7,490 nt of DNA from Chloroflexota bacterium (lineage in GTDB: Bacteria > Chloroflexota > Anaerolineae > Promineifilales > Promineifilaceae): positions 1 through 7,490 of the forward strand of contig JAUVOB010000056.1 in the NCBI GenBank assembly GCA_030599405.1. Reading direction: 5' to 3'. Below are positions 6,361 through 7,490 of the stretch, one piece after another. Both the position numbers and the translations under genes were made by a program. Numbering within the stretch: the stretch's first letter is position 1; each line of letters starts with the position of its first letter. The notes below the pieces were generated by a model. It did not search any database and was not told where the DNA came from. It was given only the letters and a program-made list of their open reading frames with translations.

Positions 6361-7071
6361 ATGACGATCGAAGATGAAGTCGTCCAGCAGTTGCTATCTA
6401 TCAACAAAAGATTCTATGGTCAATTCGCTGGCGAGTTTGCAGAGACCAGACAGCAGCCACAGCCTGGTTTTCACCAGCTCGCCGGCATACTACCGCAATC
6501 GTGCAGATCGCTATTGGATGTGGGCTGCGGGAATGGTCGGCTCGGCCGATTCCTATTCCAGGAAGGATTCATTCAAGCCTACACTGGAGTGGATTCGAGC
6601 TCAGAGCTGTTGGATATTGCCAAGGAATCAATAGCCGGTGATTTCTGGCTCCGGGATCTGAGTGAGGTAGGTTGTTTACACGATCTAGGTAGGTTTGACG
6701 CGGTGTGCTGTCTGGCGACTCTCCAGCACATACCCGGACGGTCGAACCGCGAGAGATTGCTGCAAGAGTTCGCAGAGCATCTGAACGAGGGTTGTCATAT
6801 CTTTCTATCGACGTGGCAATTTCTTGACAGCCATCGCCAGATCAGAAAGATCGTAGGTTGGTCTGCCGTATCTCTTAAGCCAGAGGACGTCGAGTTAAAT
6901 GATTTCCTGCTGACATGGCAGCGTGGTGGATATGCCTTGAGGTACGTGGCCTATATAGACGCCAGTGAGATCATTTCTCTCGCGGATTCGGCCGGATTGA
7001 AGGTTGTTTCCCAATATCGAAGCGACGGAAAGGAGGGAGATCTCAACCTTTACTCCGTGCTTGGAAGGTGA
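6361..7071 (+). CDS. Class I SAM-dependent methyltransferase, Trm9/ALKBH8-like
   Basis: The 236-residue product starts at ATG 6361, with only a weak GGAA upstream. It has a complete Rossmann methyltransferase core: motif I LDVGCGNGR (52-60) for SAM binding, an acidic residue Asp78 at the end of the second strand (YTGVDSS), and FDAVCCLATLQHIP (112-125) as the motif IV region. The N-terminal NKRFYGQFAGEFAETRQQP (15-33) resembles the 'FY...A..F..TR..PWP' lead-in of the Trm9/ALKBH8 family, which methylates wobble-uridine side chains in tRNA. The C-terminal RYVAYIDASEIISLADSAGL (194-213) and the end GDLNLYSVL also fit that family's layout. Substrate is not proven; small-molecule methyltransferases share the core. 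It does not appear to be in an operon with the genes on either side, and no link to corrinoid uptake is visible. Confidence 0.88.
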   Translation: MTIEDEVVQQLLSINKRFYGQFAGEFAETRQQPQPGFHQLAGILPQSCRSLLDVGCGNGRLGRFLFQEGFIQAYTGVDSSSELLDIAKESIAGDFWLRDLSEVGCLHDLGRFDAVCCLATLQHIPGRSNRERLLQEFAEHLNEGCHIFLSTWQFLDSHRQIRKIVGWSAVSLKPEDVELNDFLLTWQRGGYALRYVAYIDASEIISLADSAGLKVVSQYRSDGKEGDLNLYSVLGR

Positions 7072-7102
7072 AAACTGATCGATGGCTCCCAAGCAGAAAC
7101 AG

Positions 7103-7135
7103 CTCGTCGATATACGAGAAAGCGCGATAACGCTT
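7103..7135 (+). repeat. Two adjacent small inverted repeats (possible hairpins)
   Basis: CTCGT (7103-7107) pairs with ACGAG (7114-7118) across a 6-base loop. Immediately after, AAGCG (7120-7124) pairs with CGCTT (7131-7135), again across 6 bases. Neither is followed by a T-run, so they do not form a standard intrinsic terminator. They lie between the methyltransferase and the yqeY promoter. Confidence 0.35.
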
Positions 7136-7191
7136 GCTAACGTTTCGCGATTCTAAGTAGTGTGAACAGAGACGGTAAGAGATAGAATTAA

Positions 7192-7221
7192 TTGACATGC
7201 TTCTTAGCCAGATGCTACAAT
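7192..7221 (+). promoter_or_regulatory. Near-consensus sigma70 promoter upstream of the yqeY-like gene
   Basis: A perfect -35 TTGACA (7192-7197) is followed by an 18-base spacer and -10 TACAAT (7216-7221). The -10 is preceded by TGC, an extended -10 element. Transcription would begin near 7228, leaving a leader of about 25 bases before ATG 7253. This is the clearest promoter in the window and marks the start of a new transcription unit. Confidence 0.72.
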
Positions 7222-7252
7222 CTTTGTTCGGAGCCCGAAAGGATGACAAGAT

Positions 7253-7490
7253 ATGGGCGTTAGGGAACAATTGCAAACGGACCTGGCAACAGCCATGCGT
7301 CAAGGAGATTCGGAGACGCGTGATACGATCCGCTTGCTATTAGCGGCTATTAAACAGGTTGAAATCGACCAGCGCGTCGATTTGGACGAAGCGGGCGATT
7401 TGGCAGTTCTAGCCAAGCAGGCAAAACAGCGCCGTGAAAGTATAAAAGACGCAGAAGCTGCCGGGCGCCCTGATCTGGTTGCAGTGGAGC
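7253..7490 (+). CDS. YqeY/GatB-like protein, N-terminal part (runs off the window)
   Basis: Frame 2 is open from ATG 7253 to the window end, giving 79 complete codons. AAAGGA at 7238-7243 lies 9 bases upstream. The translation begins MGVREQLQTDLATAMRQGD, continues TRDTIRLLLAAIKQVEID (residues 23-40), and reaches AKQAKQRRESIKDAEAAGRPDL (54-75). This is the helical start of the YqeY family, about 150 residues long, related to the tRNA-binding tail of the GatB subunit of the amidotransferase. The 'R.LlaAiK..Eid' and 'K.ikqRreSi..f..agR.DL' patterns are both recognisable. The family is thought to act near tRNA or translation, but its exact role is not settled. In many bacteria it follows rpsU; no rpsU is seen here, and it has its own strong promoter. 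Confidence 0.9.
   Translation, partial: MGVREQLQTDLATAMRQGDSETRDTIRLLLAAIKQVEIDQRVDLDEAGDLAVLAKQAKQRRESIKDAEAAGRPDLVAVE

Overview
The window is 7.5 kb of roughly 50% GC DNA with all genes on the + strand. It looks like a Chloroflexota (Anaerolineae-like) genome. That is inferred from the gene combination: a prenyltransferase-toroid protein next to a DUF4430 protein, an ECF vitamin transporter, a PduO-type adenosyltransferase and a CcmD-like small protein. No outer-membrane (TonB/BtuB) component is present. No database search was possible, so family names rest on motifs and remembered family features.

Bases 1-4581 hold a tight gene cluster whose start lies upstream of the window. In order these are: (1) the C-terminal end of an alpha/alpha-toroid (prenyltransferase/squalene-oxidase-repeat) surface protein with a C-terminal anchor and Arg tail; (2) a secreted, membrane-anchored DUF4430 (transcobalamin C-terminal-like) protein rich in cysteine; (3) an ECF S component; (4) an EcfT-type transmembrane protein; (5) a fused double EcfA ATPase. 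The last three genes each overlap the gene before by 4 bp (GTGA, ATGA, GTGA). An 83-bp gap then leads to (6) a PduO-type cob(I)alamin adenosyltransferase.

The main hypothesis is a bacterial counterpart of the animal B12 carriers (intrinsic factor, transcobalamin). In those proteins an alpha6/alpha6 barrel and a small C-terminal domain clamp cobalamin between them. Here the two halves would be separate, adjacent, membrane-anchored proteins that capture a corrinoid outside the cell and pass it to the ECF importer. The adenosyltransferase would then convert it to adenosylcobalamin. The architecture is seen in the sequence; the substrate and cooperation are inferred.

Bases 5304-6132 hold a 51-residue CcmD-like membrane/coiled-coil protein and an overlapping lipoprotein-like gene with a probable LamG/concanavalin-like fold. 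A 228-bp gap includes a 53-codon open stretch in frame after the lipoprotein stop. Bases 6361-7071 encode a class I SAM-dependent methyltransferase resembling the Trm9/ALKBH8 family. After a 181-bp gap with two small hairpins and a near-consensus sigma70 promoter, a YqeY/GatB-like gene begins at 7253 and runs off the end.
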